DNA from: Chelonoidis abingdonii
Lineage: Eukaryota > Chordata > Testudines > Testudinidae
Direction of reading: 5' to 3'
Assembly (NCBI RefSeq): GCF_003597395.2
Contig: NC_133770.1
Coordinates: 198,841,030 to 198,905,029 of the forward strand
Length of the DNA: 64,000 nucleotides
Program-made: the position numbers and the translations under genes
Shown: in pieces, positions 12,436 to 25,590 of the stretch
How the letters are laid out: each line of letters opens with the position of its first letter
How positions within the stretch are numbered: the first letter of the stretch is position 1
The notes under the pieces: generated by a model
What the model saw: the letters and a program-made list of their open reading frames with translations, nothing else
Told to the model about the DNA's origin: nothing
Database searches by the model: none

Positions 12436-14833
12436 GTAATTTATAGGTATATAGAGCTGGAATTGTCAAGATATTTAACTATGTGGGGAACAGCATGATT
12501 ATACTCAGTGACTTATTAACCTATGTGTCAGACATATGAGTTAAGGCTTCAAGCAAGGGCAAATAGGGAGTAGTATACAGCAGGCAACCAAGAAAAGAAA
12601 AGAGAATAAAACACTGGTGAACCTGGATAAAATGTTGCCATTTTGCTTTGCTTTTAACTTGGTTGTATATGTTGTGATACATTGGCTGTCTCTCATGTAT
12701 ATGTGAGGTTTAGTCTGTTGTTCAACTTTGGAGTCCATGTGGTAGATACCTTTACAGTAGTGGGGCAGGAGGTGGGGTATAAAGGTGTATTTGTTCTTGT
12801 ATGAAGTGGGCTAGAAGAAGAAAGAAAGGTTTAGATACTTTGACATCAGTGTGGATGGCTGGGGAAGTAGGGAAAAAGCATCCCTTATCATGTTGGAGAT
12901 CAGTTTTTCCAGTTGTGATGCCTGTTGCTAATAACAGCAGCACTGAAATCCCAGGCACAGCAGGAGTAATTCTGTATCAAGCAGCCAAATCCATGTATAA
13001 TCTCACAGTCAAGTTGAAATCTAAAGAGTAGATGCAGGAAAGCAGGCATGATGTCTGTGTCATGGAGAGATATTGGCACTCCTGATCAGGTGGTGGCATG
13101 GTTTCCAGGTGGTCTATGTCAGATTCCCTTTACTTTTGAAAAATTCAGCATTGTTTTCTTCAGAAAAAATGATATAACTAACTCTCCTTTGAGGCTGTAG
13201 ACACCATTTGCTTATTCTGTCACTGCTGATTTGATCTTGGAAACATGAGATAAGCCAAATTTAGGAACCAATCAAGGGGCTAAAAATGAGAGTGGCTTAA
13301 CAGTCAGTTTATAAGTGCACTGAAGTCTGTAAAATCCTCTGACAAGCAAGGAAAGAAAATAAAATGTAAATGAACTCATACCAGCAATGAACACAATGAG
13401 GCACTTAAAAGATGTAATATTCCTTGCAGAAGCTAGGCTTACAGTTGAGGAAAAGCTTTTCTTTTTTCTTCATAAATTAAAAGAAGAGGAGAGACCCACT
13501 CGTCCCTTTAATTTCTAGACTGAATCTCATCTCCCATTGTCTAAGTGCCATGCTGAAGCAGTACCGTTACCACTAAGGCATGTTTTTATTTATTCCCCCA
13601 TTTATATTTCTTACTAGAGAAGTAGATTTGCTGGCTCCAGCAAACAGATAGGCTGATTGCAGTGCTTCTGTTTTTTGAATCTGGTGCTGCTACCAGGTCT
13701 TCTTCACTTGGTTGGGAGGACCCTGGAACCAATCTACAGTAGCAGTCCAATGGGGAGTGAACCATCACTTCAAATACCATGAAGGCCACAAGATAAGATG
13801 CCTGCAGGCCAAGCAGTGGGTGTTACTGATTTGTTGTGAATGCCTTTGATTTTGAAGTAACACCAATCTGTTGTGCATTAGTATGACAGTAGAAATGAGG
13901 CTGAATTAAAAGTTAAACCTTATTTACAATTTCCCACTGAAAATCACGTACCTAAAGTTCCTGTACTGAGAGGTGCTGAACTCTTTCAACTCCCATTGAA
14001 CTCCACCATCAGCCCACCCAGGCACCTGTAAATTAGGAAGCAAACCACAGAGAAATACATAGAAATGGGAGATGAAATGAAATTCCCTTTCTGAGAGTCC
14101 ACTGAACCTTTTTAATGCTGGGACAGGTATTTTAGCAGGCACGGAGAGATAGGCACTTGGCAGCCCCTAGTAAGGTACAGGTAGTGTGTAGGATCAACCT
14201 TTTGAGTTGGGGTCAGTGGTGTTCTGATGGATTATACTCATTAAGTTGGTTCTAGGAAATAAAATAAATAATGGCTGATAGTGGATTTTTCCTGGAAACC
14301 TTATTTTGAATAACTCCTCCTCCATTTTCTCCTGATTCAGCTCAATCTTTGAATACCATCAGCTCAACTCATTAATATTAGGAGTTCAGATGAGTTCCAA
14401 ATCCAAATAAATATGTATTTTTAAATCCCCATAAACTGTTCCTGCTTTCATTGATCTCATTTCCCAATCTCCTATATCTAGTGAGGGGTGATCGAAGCAA
14501 AACAGAAGTGTTGTGTAGCGGACTTGTGTTGTGTTGTGGATTACAATGGGGATTTGGGGATGAAACTGAAGACAGCGTTTAAAAACTAAACTAGCCTTTC
14601 ATACCTTTGAGTTTGGTTACATCCTGATTATCACTTGGCAAAGGGGAAAGGTTGTGGTATCTGTATATGATTGCTCTATCTTTTATTAATACTACTTTTT
14701 AATTGTTTTTCCAAAATTGCTTCTGTAAACTTAAACACAGAATAGAAACAAGATTATGCTAAACATCAAAACCGTGATGGCGGGGTTTCTTTTTTAATTG
14801 GATATTAATGCTGTGCTTTTCTTCTTTACACAG
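12436..14833 (+). other. NETO1 intron
   Basis: A GT...AG intron of 2398 bp between the LDLa and transmembrane exons. The acceptor is preceded by CTTTTCTTCTTTACACAG. No gene or clear transposon was recognised inside; open frames at 12541-13031, 13586-13789 and 13924-14142 look random. Confidence 0.85.
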
Positions 14834-15392
14834 AAAAAAGAAAGGCTAACATTTTGGACCAACTTAACAATACCAGTGGGACTATAATTGGGGTGACCTC
14901 TTGCATTGTGATCATCCTCCTTATTATCTCTGTTATAGTACAGATCAAGCAACCTCGTAAAAAATTTGTCCAAAGGAAAACAGACTTTGATCAAACAGTA
15001 TTCCAGGAGGTGTTTGAGCCTCCTCATTATGAGTTATGTACTCTTAGAGGGACAGGGGCTGCAGCTGACCTTGCAGATGTTGCAGATGACTTTGAAAATT
15101 ATCATAAACTGCGGAGATCATCTTCAAAATGCATTCATGACCATCACTGTGGATCACAACTGTCTAGCACTAAGGGCAGCCGTAGTAACCTCAGCACAAG
15201 AGATGCTTCTATCTTGACAGAAATACAACCCCAGCCTGTAAAGCCCCTCATCCAGCCCATGAACAGGAGAAATATCCTTGTCATGAAGCATAGCTACTCA
15301 CAAGATGCTGCAGATGCATCTGAGATAGATGAAATTGAAGAGGTACCAACTACAAGTCACAGGCTGTCAAGACATGATAAATCTGTCCAGCG
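14834..15392 (+). CDS. NETO1: NETO1 exon: transmembrane segment and cytoplasmic tail
   Basis: Joined in phase to the LDLa exon, it reads [16 protein letters not shown], then the hydrophobic membrane span [19 protein letters not shown], then a basic stop-transfer stretch KQPRKK. The cytoplasmic tail contains [60 protein letters not shown] and [14 protein letters not shown], which I recognise as the strongly conserved NETO1 tail; NETO2 differs there. N-linked glycosylation of NNTS just outside the membrane is possible. The exon ends at CAGCG with donor GTCAGT at 15393. The open frame itself runs on to 15414, but the true coding end is the splice site, because the next exon supplies the known C-terminus. 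Exon length 559 = 2 + 185 codons + 2. Confidence 0.97.
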
Positions 15393-16547
15393 GTCAGTAT
15401 CAATAGATTTTTGATGAAGACTGTTGCATAAGGACTTGATTGCCCCTAAAATATTCCCATTTTCCTCCTGTTTTCCTCATTTTTTTATGTTTATTTTTAT
15501 TTGTAGGTTATGCCATTATATTTTCTCCTGTCTTTCTCTCTCTTTTTCACCCTCCCTCCACCTTCTCCCTTCCTAAAGCCTCCTCACCCCTGTTCATTCA
15601 TTTTCTCTCTCTCTCTCTCTCTCACTCACTCTCACACACACACACACACACACACACCTACCTCTCAACGAAGAGTGGGTACAATGTTTACTAAACCAAA
15701 GAAGTTTTTCATAAAATCTAGTTTTTTGAAAGAACTACATGCATGTAGTTTCCTTATAGCTAAGAGGTGGCCTTGAGTACTGTCCATAATCCATGACAAG
15801 ACTAAAGTCCAAATGAGCTAAAAAGGGGAGGATTGACCTATTTTGGTGCATGACAGACCAATGCAAAACACTCTTCAGAGAGAAGGAAACCCACTTTCTT
15901 AAGAAACACTGTTTTCTACAAATTGAATGACAATATTTTCAAAATATTACAAAACTTGTTATTAACCATGAGATCACTGCTTGTCTTATTAATATCTCTT
16001 TCTCTCACTTAAAATGACACATTTCAGTGCTTATAGAATATTCTTATATATTTACATATAAAAATGTTGTTGAGAAGAGTCTAATCAATGAAAAAAGCAT
16101 AGTTTGGCATTATTTAAATATAGAAGCTATTTTTACTGTGTATTGCATCTTGAATGCCTGTAACTAAGAATGATTAAAAGTTTACAAGTAAAGAAAAAGG
16201 AAAACAGAAACACTTATGAATGACTTATTTGGAAAAGAGTACTCAGAAACTTTTTATATGTATTTGTGTTTTGCCTTGCATACATTATTGTTGTGCTTTT
16301 GTGTTTTATATGCCCTACATGGTTTGTGTGTGTGTGTTTGCGCGTGCACATTTAAGCTATCTAAATCTCTTAAAAACTCCTCAGTTATTTTAATCTAGTT
16401 GCATGCCCATGTAAATGGCTTGATGCTATTGGTACAAATTGATCAAATTATCAAGATATATACTTTTTATTAAGTGTATATATGCATATATTTCTTTTTT
16501 TCTATGCAAACATTATTATGTTGAATGAAATAGCCATAACATTCCAG
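15393..16547 (+). other. NETO1 last intron, with CT/CA microsatellite
   Basis: A GT...AG intron of 1155 bp. It holds a compound (CT)n(CA)n microsatellite (15604-15657) and a (TG)n run (about 16326-16338). If the intron were retained, translation would stop after adding SVSIDF. Confidence 0.9.
15604..15657. repeat. Compound (CT)n(CA)n microsatellite
   Basis: Direct reading: a CT run of about 19 bases, an imperfect spacer, then a CA run of about 26 bases. Confidence 0.95.
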
Positions 16548-16608
16548 GTTCTGCCTCATTGGGTCTCTAAGCAAACATGAGTCTGAGTACAACACAACTA
16601 GGGTCTAA
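16548..16608 (+). CDS. NETO1: NETO1 terminal coding exon with PDZ ligand TTRV
   Basis: The acceptor is ATTCCAG (AG at 16546-16547). The first G completes the split arginine codon CG|G, then the exon reads FCLIGSLSKHESEYNTTRV followed by TAA at 16606-16608. This is the known NETO1 carboxyl terminus. The final TTRV fits a class I PDZ-binding motif (T-x-V), the part expected to tether NETO1 to postsynaptic scaffold proteins. At 61 coding bases the exon is too short for ordinary ORF calling. The phase fits the preceding exon exactly, so confidence is high. Confidence 0.96.
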
Positions 16609-17216
16609 AGGACAAATTCAAGGTAAGTAAACATACATGAATGCCACGTGCACCATCTGTTGCATTCCATTATATATTTTTATTTGACAAAGTTTGATAG
16701 TTTTTTAAGATATATGCTAGCAAGCTAAAATCTTTGTATCTAGAGAGTCAGTTTTGAATATATAAACATTTAGAGAGAGAGAGAGAGAATTTAAAATTGC
16801 AGATGACTGCTTTAATGATATAAACTAAACATTGTATCTATTAAAATTCTTATACTTGATAGCTTTATAACATCCCACTGCTAAATATGATCTGCATTTT
16901 AAGGACATTATAAAGACAGATGCTTTGCATGGATGTGGTGTTTCATGTTTCATTTATGAAAATTACATTTTAAAAGTCCTATCGTGATATAGTATGTAAA
17001 ATCTGGCAGCATAATTTATTTTAGTTATGAAGATATGAAGCTACCTGTTGTCAATTCATTTGAATAATTCAACAGAGTCAAGTGCGGCGAGGCAGAGTTT
17101 TGTTAGTTTGAGGAGTCAGTGGTATCATTTTAATATTTACCATTTACAAATCATTTTACTTGTCATTTAGTAGGCTGTTCATTTGAAATTAATATATTAC
17201 CACTACTATTTATTTG

Positions 17217-17222
17217 AATAAA
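17217..17222 (+). promoter_or_regulatory. Candidate poly(A) signal AATAAA (proximal)
   Basis: Canonical hexamer 609 bp after the NETO1 stop codon. In AT-rich DNA the hexamer also arises by chance. Confidence 0.35.
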
Positions 17223-18645
17223 CATCTCAACTTTCAAAATGAAGTTACAGCTAGATCATAGGCTATACACACGTTATATATACAATTATTATACAGATGT
17301 TTATAAGTGTATATATCTATTTTGTAGGGAGAAAGTGTAAATGCTTTAATGTTTTTTACATAGATAAATATATTTGTCTACCTATATTTTCCTTTATAGG
17401 GAGAAAACATTTTAACTGTGTTTTGTTTTCAGAGAAGAAATATTTACACAAACATGGGGACTGTGAAAAGAAAAACCTATAGTGAATTATTTCAACGGTC
17501 TGGAAAAAAAGTGGATACATTTCTAAATTTCATTCCACTGCCTTTATTCAAACCTGAGAGTTATAGACGTTTCTTACTTCCTCAGCAAGATATTCCCATT
17601 GCACAATAACATGTTTCTTTTGTAATTTGGTTGCTGGCCACAAAGTGCTCCTTAGTTTTTAAATACATTTTGAGATTTACTGGAAACTTGAAGAAGAAAT
17701 TAGTTCCTGGCTGAAACTATCCTAGTTTTATTTTTTATGTTAGTATTATTTCAGTTAATACATTTTGTCTTTATCAGCTTGTCTATTGTGTAATATGTGA
17801 AAGAAGATTATTATACATTGAACTTTTGTTATATGTACATTGTTTTCATTATATAGACTGCTTGAGAATAGTGCGCTCCTGAGTGATTTTGAACATGCTA
17901 CAATGAAATGTGAAACTATGGACCATGGAAACACCAGCTAGATGTTTTATGGACTCTCTGACCACCTTTTCTCATATCATGATAAAGTTCAGCAAACTGT
18001 ATTGAGTAAAATTACTAGATGGCAATAAGACTCTAATTATCATCATTATTAGTCATTTTTCTTTTTCTTTTTTTCCTCTTTTTAAATTTGGTTATGAAGT
18101 AAGATACCCAATTTCAGGAACAGTTTATTGAAATCAGGTATTTAACCATTCATAATCACTTCAATAGAAATGTTTGTTGGATATGCATCTAGCAAAATGA
18201 TTGAATTTGACCAGTGAGAAAATAATCTGCATGTATGTTACTGAATATTTGAGTTGGCAAAAAAAATCCCTTTTATTAGATACATTGTAAAAAGCATGCA
18301 TTCACAATTACTGTTGTTACTGTTCCATTTCTTTGTGTCATATGCTTGCTACTTGTAACTTTTTATATAAAGATACATAAAACAATGTATAATAATTTCT
18401 TACCTTGAGTTTTAAGATAATGTTTTCATTTACTGATGAAGCAAAACAATTTTACACAGAAATTTACCAACCTGTTTCTACAAGATTATACTCAATATTC
18501 AGCTTTCGGGAACTAAAAATCAAACCAAACAAATACTTTAGAATCACCTCTGCCCTCCAACATTTCACCCTTTATAATGTATTAAAAGGTTATATTATAT
18601 ACATGGAATATTAAAATATAATATATAAATGATATAGTATATTGA

Positions 18646-18651
18646 AATAAA
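18646..18651 (+). promoter_or_regulatory. Candidate poly(A) signal AATAAA (distal)
   Basis: Canonical hexamer in a very AT-rich tract about 2 kb after the stop codon. It is plausible as the distal end because sequence resembling DNA-transposon ends appears soon after (18977). Confidence 0.35.
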
Positions 18652-18976
18652 TATTTTCATATTATGTAAAAGTACAAATGAAATGAAACATTTTGACATT
18701 GCCAAAACAAAGTTTTACTTTTTTCCCTTCAAAAGTTTCATCAAAATCAGTATATTCCCACAAAAACCTTTGATGTTTGACAAAATTGCCTATTTTTGTC
18801 AGAAACTTCTATCTACAACATTTCAACCAGCTGTATATAGAACATCCACAGTACAAGTCTAACACAGACAGCAGTGAAAGATTGCCTATGCTTCTCTGCT
18901 AATACTTACAAGGGTGCTAAGTGTGGCACTGGAGATATTTATGAACTTGAAACTTGTCCTCTCAGAACTAGACTGA

Positions 18977-19258
18977 GGGCTGGACTATATTAATAAAGTT
19001 TCATCTGCTTGACTAAATTGATTTCAAGCTGATCTAGTTAAATTGGTGTAAAACCCTAATGTAGATGCACTTACCCTGATTTAACTTCTGGGTAAATCAG
19101 TTTACTTAACTCTGTAGTTTACCGATATAAGTTATATTGATATAAGCAAGGGTTAACCTGATTTGTGTGTGTTTACATTTTAGGTTTGCACTAGTTTAAT
19201 TAAATCAATTTAGTTAACTCAGTGCAATTTTTCTAATATAGACAAGATTTCAGCCCAG
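18977..19258. mobile_element. Degenerate MITE with inverted ends
   Basis: The left end GGGCTGGACTATATTA is mirrored at the right by TAATATAGACAAGATTTCAGCCC. The interior repeats AATT/GTTAA words in both orientations (GATCTAGTTAAATTGG, TAAATCAATTTAGTTAAC). This fits a decayed miniature inverted-repeat DNA element. No clear target-site duplication was seen. Confidence 0.45.
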
Positions 19259-20179
19259 CTTGCTCATTTCTCATGGTGGGTTTTTTGTACCAAGTGGAAT
19301 TACAATAGTAGTAAGGGCTGTTTTGGTTTTGTTGGCTGTAGTGCTTTGTACTTCCTTTTCCTTTTAGGTGATAGTGTCAAGCAATTACCCATTTCAGTGT
19401 ATTTCCCTGGCTCAAACATGTTCTACGTCCACAGAATCTCAGCTTTTGTTAAAATAAAATAAGTCACTACGAAAGAAGCAAGTTTCTAGGACTCATGGTT
19501 GCGATGTAACCATCCAAATAGGAGCAAGGTATAGATGGAATCCATCTGATTCCCTGATTCTTCAGACAACTTAAACAATTGCTCTGAGAAGTATGACTAT
19601 TCCATCCTCCATGAATATCTTTGGGGTGTTATCTCTGAAGCCTAACAGTGATGTGTTAAATGTCAAAAATAATTATTTCAGTGCTGACTATTTTAGTGGG
19701 TGGAACAGAAATGGGGTAGAAATGAGAGTTGCTGGAGAAAAGGAAATCTAGAGGGAAGAAAGGTAGAGAGATGGGGAACATGCAGAGTAACAATGAAGGG
19801 AGGATAAGCTGGGTAACTGCTGGAGGGTGTTGGGAAGACATGTAGGTGTCACTCACTTCCTGTAATAAGTTGGTTAACACACTAGTGATTGTGTTAAGAT
19901 GCTGTTTAACCCTCCAGCATGAAGGAAACAAAACAAAATACTGAACATTTCAGAATGGTGTATAGACCTGCTTTTGTTGTGCTTTGCAGAATCATTGTCT
20001 TGCAAATGAGGATCGGGCCTTAGTTTTGTGTTTCCTTGGCCTCTGTCCCTCTTTACATCATAGTCCCTGTTGACACCCAAGAACATTCCAGTTAAAGTAG
20101 CAAAAATAAAGAGTTTTCTGAGTTGTCACAGCTCTTATAAAATTGTGCAATTTCGAACTTTGTACAAAGAAGTTTCCCA
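19259..20179. other. Unassigned intergenic DNA
   Basis: Nothing recognisable beyond random open frames. Confidence 0.5.
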
Positions 20180-20930
20180 TCTGACCTCTAAGCCTATCTC
20201 CTCACCCTCACCTCTGCATACAATCTACAAACTGTGATAAGCTCTCTGGCCCGCTCTCCACTGCTGCTATAAAATACCCTTTCTAACCATTACCTTATCT
20301 CCTTCAGCATTGCTCTCGTGCCCACTCTTTCTTGTCTTGCTGTCCAGGCCTTCATGACTTTGCCATCTTGCATCTTGACTACCACTACTGCCTCCTTTCT
20401 TGACTCAGCAAATGCAGTTTTGACCCTCTCAACTCACTTCAAAATTCTACTGCTTCACCTTACCCTGTGTATAAACTGCAATGCATTATCAAGCTGTTGC
20501 CCTGGCTTTATCTTCATTCGGCCCATGATGCCAGTCTTCATCATCCTTTAGACCAATATTTCCACAAGTGCCTTCATGCTTTCTCCCATACTGCACCTTG
20601 TACTTGGCAGTAGCTCCCTATAAATGTCTGTAAGTGATCTTAACCTCCTTCACACCCTTTCTTAAGACTCACCTCTAATGGGAAGCCTACAGAACAATTG
20701 AGAATGACTAGGGAATCGAGATGCTGTAACTGCTGTTTATTGTACTAAACATCACAATATTATGGTTAATTTTGCCCTGTTTCTGTTTCCACCTCATGTT
20801 TCTCTATTATATTCTAAGACAGTAAGTTCTTTGAGGCACAGATTGTGTCTTTTTAATTACATGTGTTGCTGCATCTACCAATTCATAACTGGGGCCCATA
20901 GAGGCTACCCCAATATATAATAATAAATGT
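20180..20930 (+). mobile_element. L2-type LINE 3' end with MIR-like tail
   Basis: A pyrimidine-rich block is followed by TTAAGACTCACCTCTAATGG, GCCTACAGAACAATTG, then the tail GTAAGTTCTTTGAGGCACAG and TAATAATAAAT. The order matches L2 3' ends and the copy at 50930-51510. The frame is broken. Confidence 0.6.
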
Positions 20931-23580
20931 AAACCCATTTGTTAACCCACTTTCCATTGGAGATTCTTGAGAAAAGCAATTCCCATATCAGAGGCACTGG
21001 GTTAGTAGTTGGGGAAGCTGCAACTGCCTAGCCTGTGTGATTGAGACCCAGGCTTCGAGTGGGAGTTGAAGCGGAGAAAGAGAGTTCTTGTTGCTGGGAT
21101 AGGAGCCTGATGGACATGCCTAAACAATCAGCCTAACACCCAAAATAGCCTACACAAGGTAAAGAACATCCAAACCAGGGGCAGCTAGCCCAAATCAGCA
21201 CAGTGCTTGGGAGGGGAGAGGGGGAAGCAAGGGAGTCAGCTTCCAACAGCAGCAGGACATGCAGCCTCTCCCCCTAGTTCTCTCTGCAGGGGTAGGAAAA
21301 GGGGGGAAAACCCCCACCATTTTGCTTCTCAGTAAGAGGAGCCCAGTTAACACAAAGTACTCAGCTTCATTAGGAGTGAACCCACTTAGCTGATCCTCAA
21401 AACCTCAGCTTCCAAAGTCATAGAGAAGCCAACTCTCTTCCCTCTCATGTCCCAGCAATCATCACCAACAAATTGGAACCAGCAGCTGCAGAGGAAAGTC
21501 AAATTGCCCAAATCTGGACAAAAGAGAGCGGGAAAGGAGTCCTCAGACTCCAGTTTTGGGGAAGAGCCCTAACTGCCAGCCTTGCCCAGTAGGCCTCCCT
21601 TGCACCAGAAGTCAATCATGTCAGGGTTTAAACCACCCAAGAACCTGTTCTGCTCCAGAGACTGGGACATCACAACTATGTATGCTGTCTATGCTACACT
21701 TAAGTCACTAGGAAAATCACTCAGGTGAGTTAAAAGACCTGGTTTGTGTGTGCACAGACAGCTCAAGGCTCAGATGTAATTAAAGATGTGTCAACACTAT
21801 CATGCAGTCTGGCAATGTCCATATCTGCAACACTTGCTTGAATATATTGTTTGTCGGACCTATTAAGTTCCCATCCAAGGGACAGTGCATATGCATGACT
21901 GTTTGTGAGGGTGGGGGAAGCTTCCTCTGTCTGCTCTAAATCAAAGTTTAGATTTACTTTTGTGATGTGAGTGAAAAGCAGCAGTACTGTTGCTGCCATT
22001 AGTGTTGCAGAGGAAAATTTTGTTTCCTTAACACAAGAATCTGGGTAAAAAACTGCACCCTGTCTGTTCCTTCCAATTTTTGCTCCAGCCCCTAAATTCT
22101 ACTGTGTAAATGAAGAACAAATCTAACTGCAATTGTACATAAAAAGACTTCCAAAACAGTTCCAAACCATGACACACCCTGGCACATGAGTACCTCAAAA
22201 ACCCAGCTCTGGCCCCTGGATCCTGTGACTTTGAGTTCAATGATATTTGTAATGAAAAGAATGTCTGAGTTTGGACATAAAGAAATTAAACAAGTTAATG
22301 ACTTTGTTTTGCTTCTCTTTGTGCGGTGCAGAATATAGTTTTATATTGGGGAATGAGGAAGCATCATTGTTCTTTTGATTTCCTTGCTCCATACTGAAGG
22401 ACTTTGAACTGTCACAGAAGGCGTCACTCTGAGCTACTCTCTCCATTCACTTGTAAAACCACCAATTCAGTAGTGTACTGGCATAGCCCCGGCTTAGCTA
22501 GTCCCCTGAGAATGGGGAAGGAAGACACCAATACCAGAGGTGGCAGTAATCTTAAAGTGAGCATATTTTCTTATTGAGTGATGCTGAATGCAGCAGTAAG
22601 ATACTGAACAAATATTGATAACAATGGAAAGCCATATTGTACCTCAGATCTTTGTTTAAATATCCTATTGACATTAGAGGGAGTTCTGCTGTGGATTGAG
22701 AGAAGTATGCAGTCCTAAATTTTCTCTCTCTCTCACACACACGCCATACTTAAAAATGAAATGTGATGCTACACAGAACAAGAGGTTACCCTTACTGTTT
22801 AAGTATTTGAGCTCAAATGAAGTTCTCTTTGGCTGATTGGATTAATTTAATTTCTTTACTCTCAGGGCGAAGGACACTGCATTGTATGTGTTTTACATGC
22901 CAAGGGAGATATTATTACATGCTCTCCTGCATTTTTGTTTTCTCATTCCTTTGTTCTGATGTTCCACTAAAATCTCAATGGAACACATTGGTGGTGTGTT
23001 TTGTCTAATATTTCTTGGCATATTTGGCATCTAGGCAGTAATGAAACAATTCATATTTTGAATACATGTCTGCAAGATAAATTTGTACCCAAAGCCTAAT
23101 CTGATTGTTTTCATATAGGTATGTACAACATTGCTCTAGGCCCTGATTCTGTAAGCACTTCCATGTTTTCCTCACAGAAATAGTCTTATTAGCTTTAGAG
23201 ATGTTGCAGTATCCAGACTAGCAAATATAACTATTAGTTAATTTGAGTTAATTGGCAATCAGCTTAAAAACAACTCTACTAGAGACAAGCCCTACAATGG
23301 ATGCATCTTGACAGTTGAGAAAGGTGGAAGTGAAGAAATTTCATCACATAGCAGAATGTAGCAATAATTGTGGAGACCTTAAAATGATAGGTGCTAAAAT
23401 TAAAAATTGTGATTTTGTTCCCTGTGTTCAGCCATCACTTTTAAATTATATTTTATTTTAAGGAAGACTTCTGCTATGTATATTTCTATAAGATAAATAT
23501 CCCTTTTGCAAATTATTCTAGCAGCCTATGTCCCTTAGGATCAGGAGGGAAATTCAAATGTTTTGTTACGGTGCTACTCA
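20931..23580. other. Unassigned intergenic DNA
   Basis: No gene supported. A short (CT)n(CA)n run lies near 22718-22742. Open frames such as 21763-22446 on the minus strand have no homology that I recognise. Confidence 0.5.
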
Positions 23581-23818
23581 GGGCAGGTCTACACTTAAAA
23601 TGCTGAATCAGTGCAGCTGTAGTGATGCAGCTGTTCCGCTGTAGCACTTAAGTGAAGATGCTTCTACACTGATAGGAGAAGTTCTCTCACCAACATAGTG
23701 CTGTCTACACTGGGGGTAAGGGCAGTGTAACTACATTGCTCAGGGGTGTGCATTTTTCACACCTTTCAGTGACATAGTTATATCAGTATAAGTCTGTATG
23801 TGGATCTGGCCTTAGATA
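23581..23818. mobile_element. MITE with CAGGTCTACAC ends
   Basis: The left end GGGCAGGTCTACACTTA is mirrored by GTATGTGGATCTGGCC at the right. The interior has inverted pieces such as GTCTACACTGGGGGTAAG and GATAGGAGAAGTTCTCTCACC. These ends resemble those of the larger element at 4101-5190. I could not define a target-site duplication. Confidence 0.55.
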
Positions 23819-25454
23819 GTATGGAACCTATGCAGAATAGAATAGAACTGTGAAAATGCCAAATAATTTTTCAGTCACTTAGAACCTTTTTATCTAATCA
23901 GCTTTGATGAAAAAATTGACAGAAACCTCAACAGGCGCTTCTTATAAATCTTATTTCAAGTTTTAAATATTTGTCTCTTTGGAGTGACTTGAGGGAGTAG
24001 TGAGCTGGAATGTCTAGCAATTTTTTTTAAAGAATTTGAGAGATCCATAGTCTTTCAGTCTCTCAAAAATGGCCATATGGACTTTGTGTAGTCACCATTC
24101 AGTGGAACCTGCCCTGCCAGCACTTTCCAGTTGAGGAAAAAGCATGTTAAGTTTCAGCCTTCAAATATATTTTAAAAAAGTTTTATGAGCAAGTGAAAAC
24201 AGAGGGTCATACCAGAAATCTTTTAGCAGCTTTAACTATAGCATTCACTAGCAGGTGGACACTAATAAAATGTAAAAGACCATAATCACAAAATGCAAAG
24301 ATTAATATCCCCACTTATTTCCCCTAAATTGAGGTACCCAACTTAAGCTGTTGCTTATTAAAAAAGAATCCAGTGCCCACTGAAGTCAACAGGAGACTTT
24401 CCATTGACTTCAGCTGACTTCAGCAGGCACAAGATCAAGCTCTTCTGTCCTAATGCAATGAGCTTCTCACTGATATCAGTGGAGTTGAAGGCCCTCAGAA
24501 AGTGCTTGGCATCTTCAAGACCAGACCCACTTCTATTCACTAGTAACTCAAACCCAGTTTGCACATGTGTGGGTAACTGCACAAGGGGTAGGGTAATGGA
24601 GAATCAGACCTGATCAGGCCTGGTCTTCCTAAGATATTAAAAATCAAATTGGGTATCTCGAGATAGCTAACCCAGTTGGAACACCTCCTACTATCTAATG
24701 TAAACACAGTTTAACATCTTTAAAGTCACCTCATAGAATTTTTATTTACTTTTAAGAATACACAGTACCTCATATTACAGTGGCCAAAATGGCAAATAGT
24801 TAATTAACCCACCTAGTTTGTGCCCTGCCTCTGACAGTGACAAATGCTGGATGTGGCTGGAAGGTATAAACCTTCATGTTGAATATTAATATATTAATAA
24901 GCTCCTTCCTAATATGGAAAATGGCCTAGCCAGAGCATTCACAATCTTAGCAACACAGCTAAAAATACTGACGTTTCAACCTGCTAGCCTTATTCTGTAG
25001 ATGTATTTCTCCTATGTGAAAACAACCCCATCTTTCCAGGCTACAGGAACGAAGCAGGAAGAGATAGTAGCCCAACCTAAGAGAAGAATGAAGAAGAAGA
25101 AAGGCAATGTATTGGCTTGGAACAAGAAAAAAACTAAAATGTGGTAAGTAATGGACCCACTCTATAATATCCAGACTAACACGGCTCCCCCTTTGATACT
25201 CTACAATATGTTCACACAAAGGAACTGCTTCTGAGCCTGTTGAAATCATTTCAAATCTCCTATTGAACTGGGAGAAATTTTAGGCCCAGATGGTGAGTTG
25301 GATTCTAATCCCTCCAGCTAGATTTGTTAAACCCAATACTGTGAGATGGACAACACCTTCTGAAAGTTGCTGAGCATTCTAAAGTGTTCTCAGCACCTCA
25401 CAGAATCAGCTCTCTCAAACTCATATAGCAAACAGATTCCTATAAACTTAGTTT
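23819..25454. other. Unassigned intergenic DNA with a Penelope tail scrap
   Basis: At about 25168-25202 the words CCAGACTAACACGGCT and TTTGATACTCTAC match the terminal tail of the Penelope-like element at 32579-32764. Nothing else is assigned. Confidence 0.5.
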
Positions 25455-25590
25455 AGATTGCAAGTGCTTTAGGGCAGGGACCATCCATTTGTTCTGTGTT
25501 TGCACAGTGCCTAGCACAACAGGGTCATAGGCCATCACTGGGTCTCTTGAGTGTTACCACAATGCCCACAATAAGTATTATAATTTCAGA
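25455..25590 (+). repeat. MIR/L2-type SINE tail
   Basis: Same layout as the copy at 2005: TTTAGGGCAGGGACC, TGTTTGCACAGTGCCTAGCA, then GTTACCACAATG and an ATAAGTATTATAA tail. Decayed copy. Confidence 0.7.

Larger units (their letters stand above)
16609..18660 (+). other. NETO1: Probable NETO1 3' UTR
   Basis: AT-rich sequence directly after the stop codon with no recognisable transposons, as expected for a brain-expressed gene with a long 3' UTR. AATAAA occurs at 17217-17222 and 18646-18651. The true end cannot be set without transcript data. Confidence 0.55.

Noticed and set aside
15393..15414. C-terminus SVSIDF as the normal end of NETO1
   Set aside because: A consensus donor precedes it and the in-phase exon at 16548 restores the known NETO1 C-terminus.
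15440..15776. Small open frames rich in Ser, Leu, His and Thr
   Set aside because: They translate the CT/CA microsatellite within an intron.
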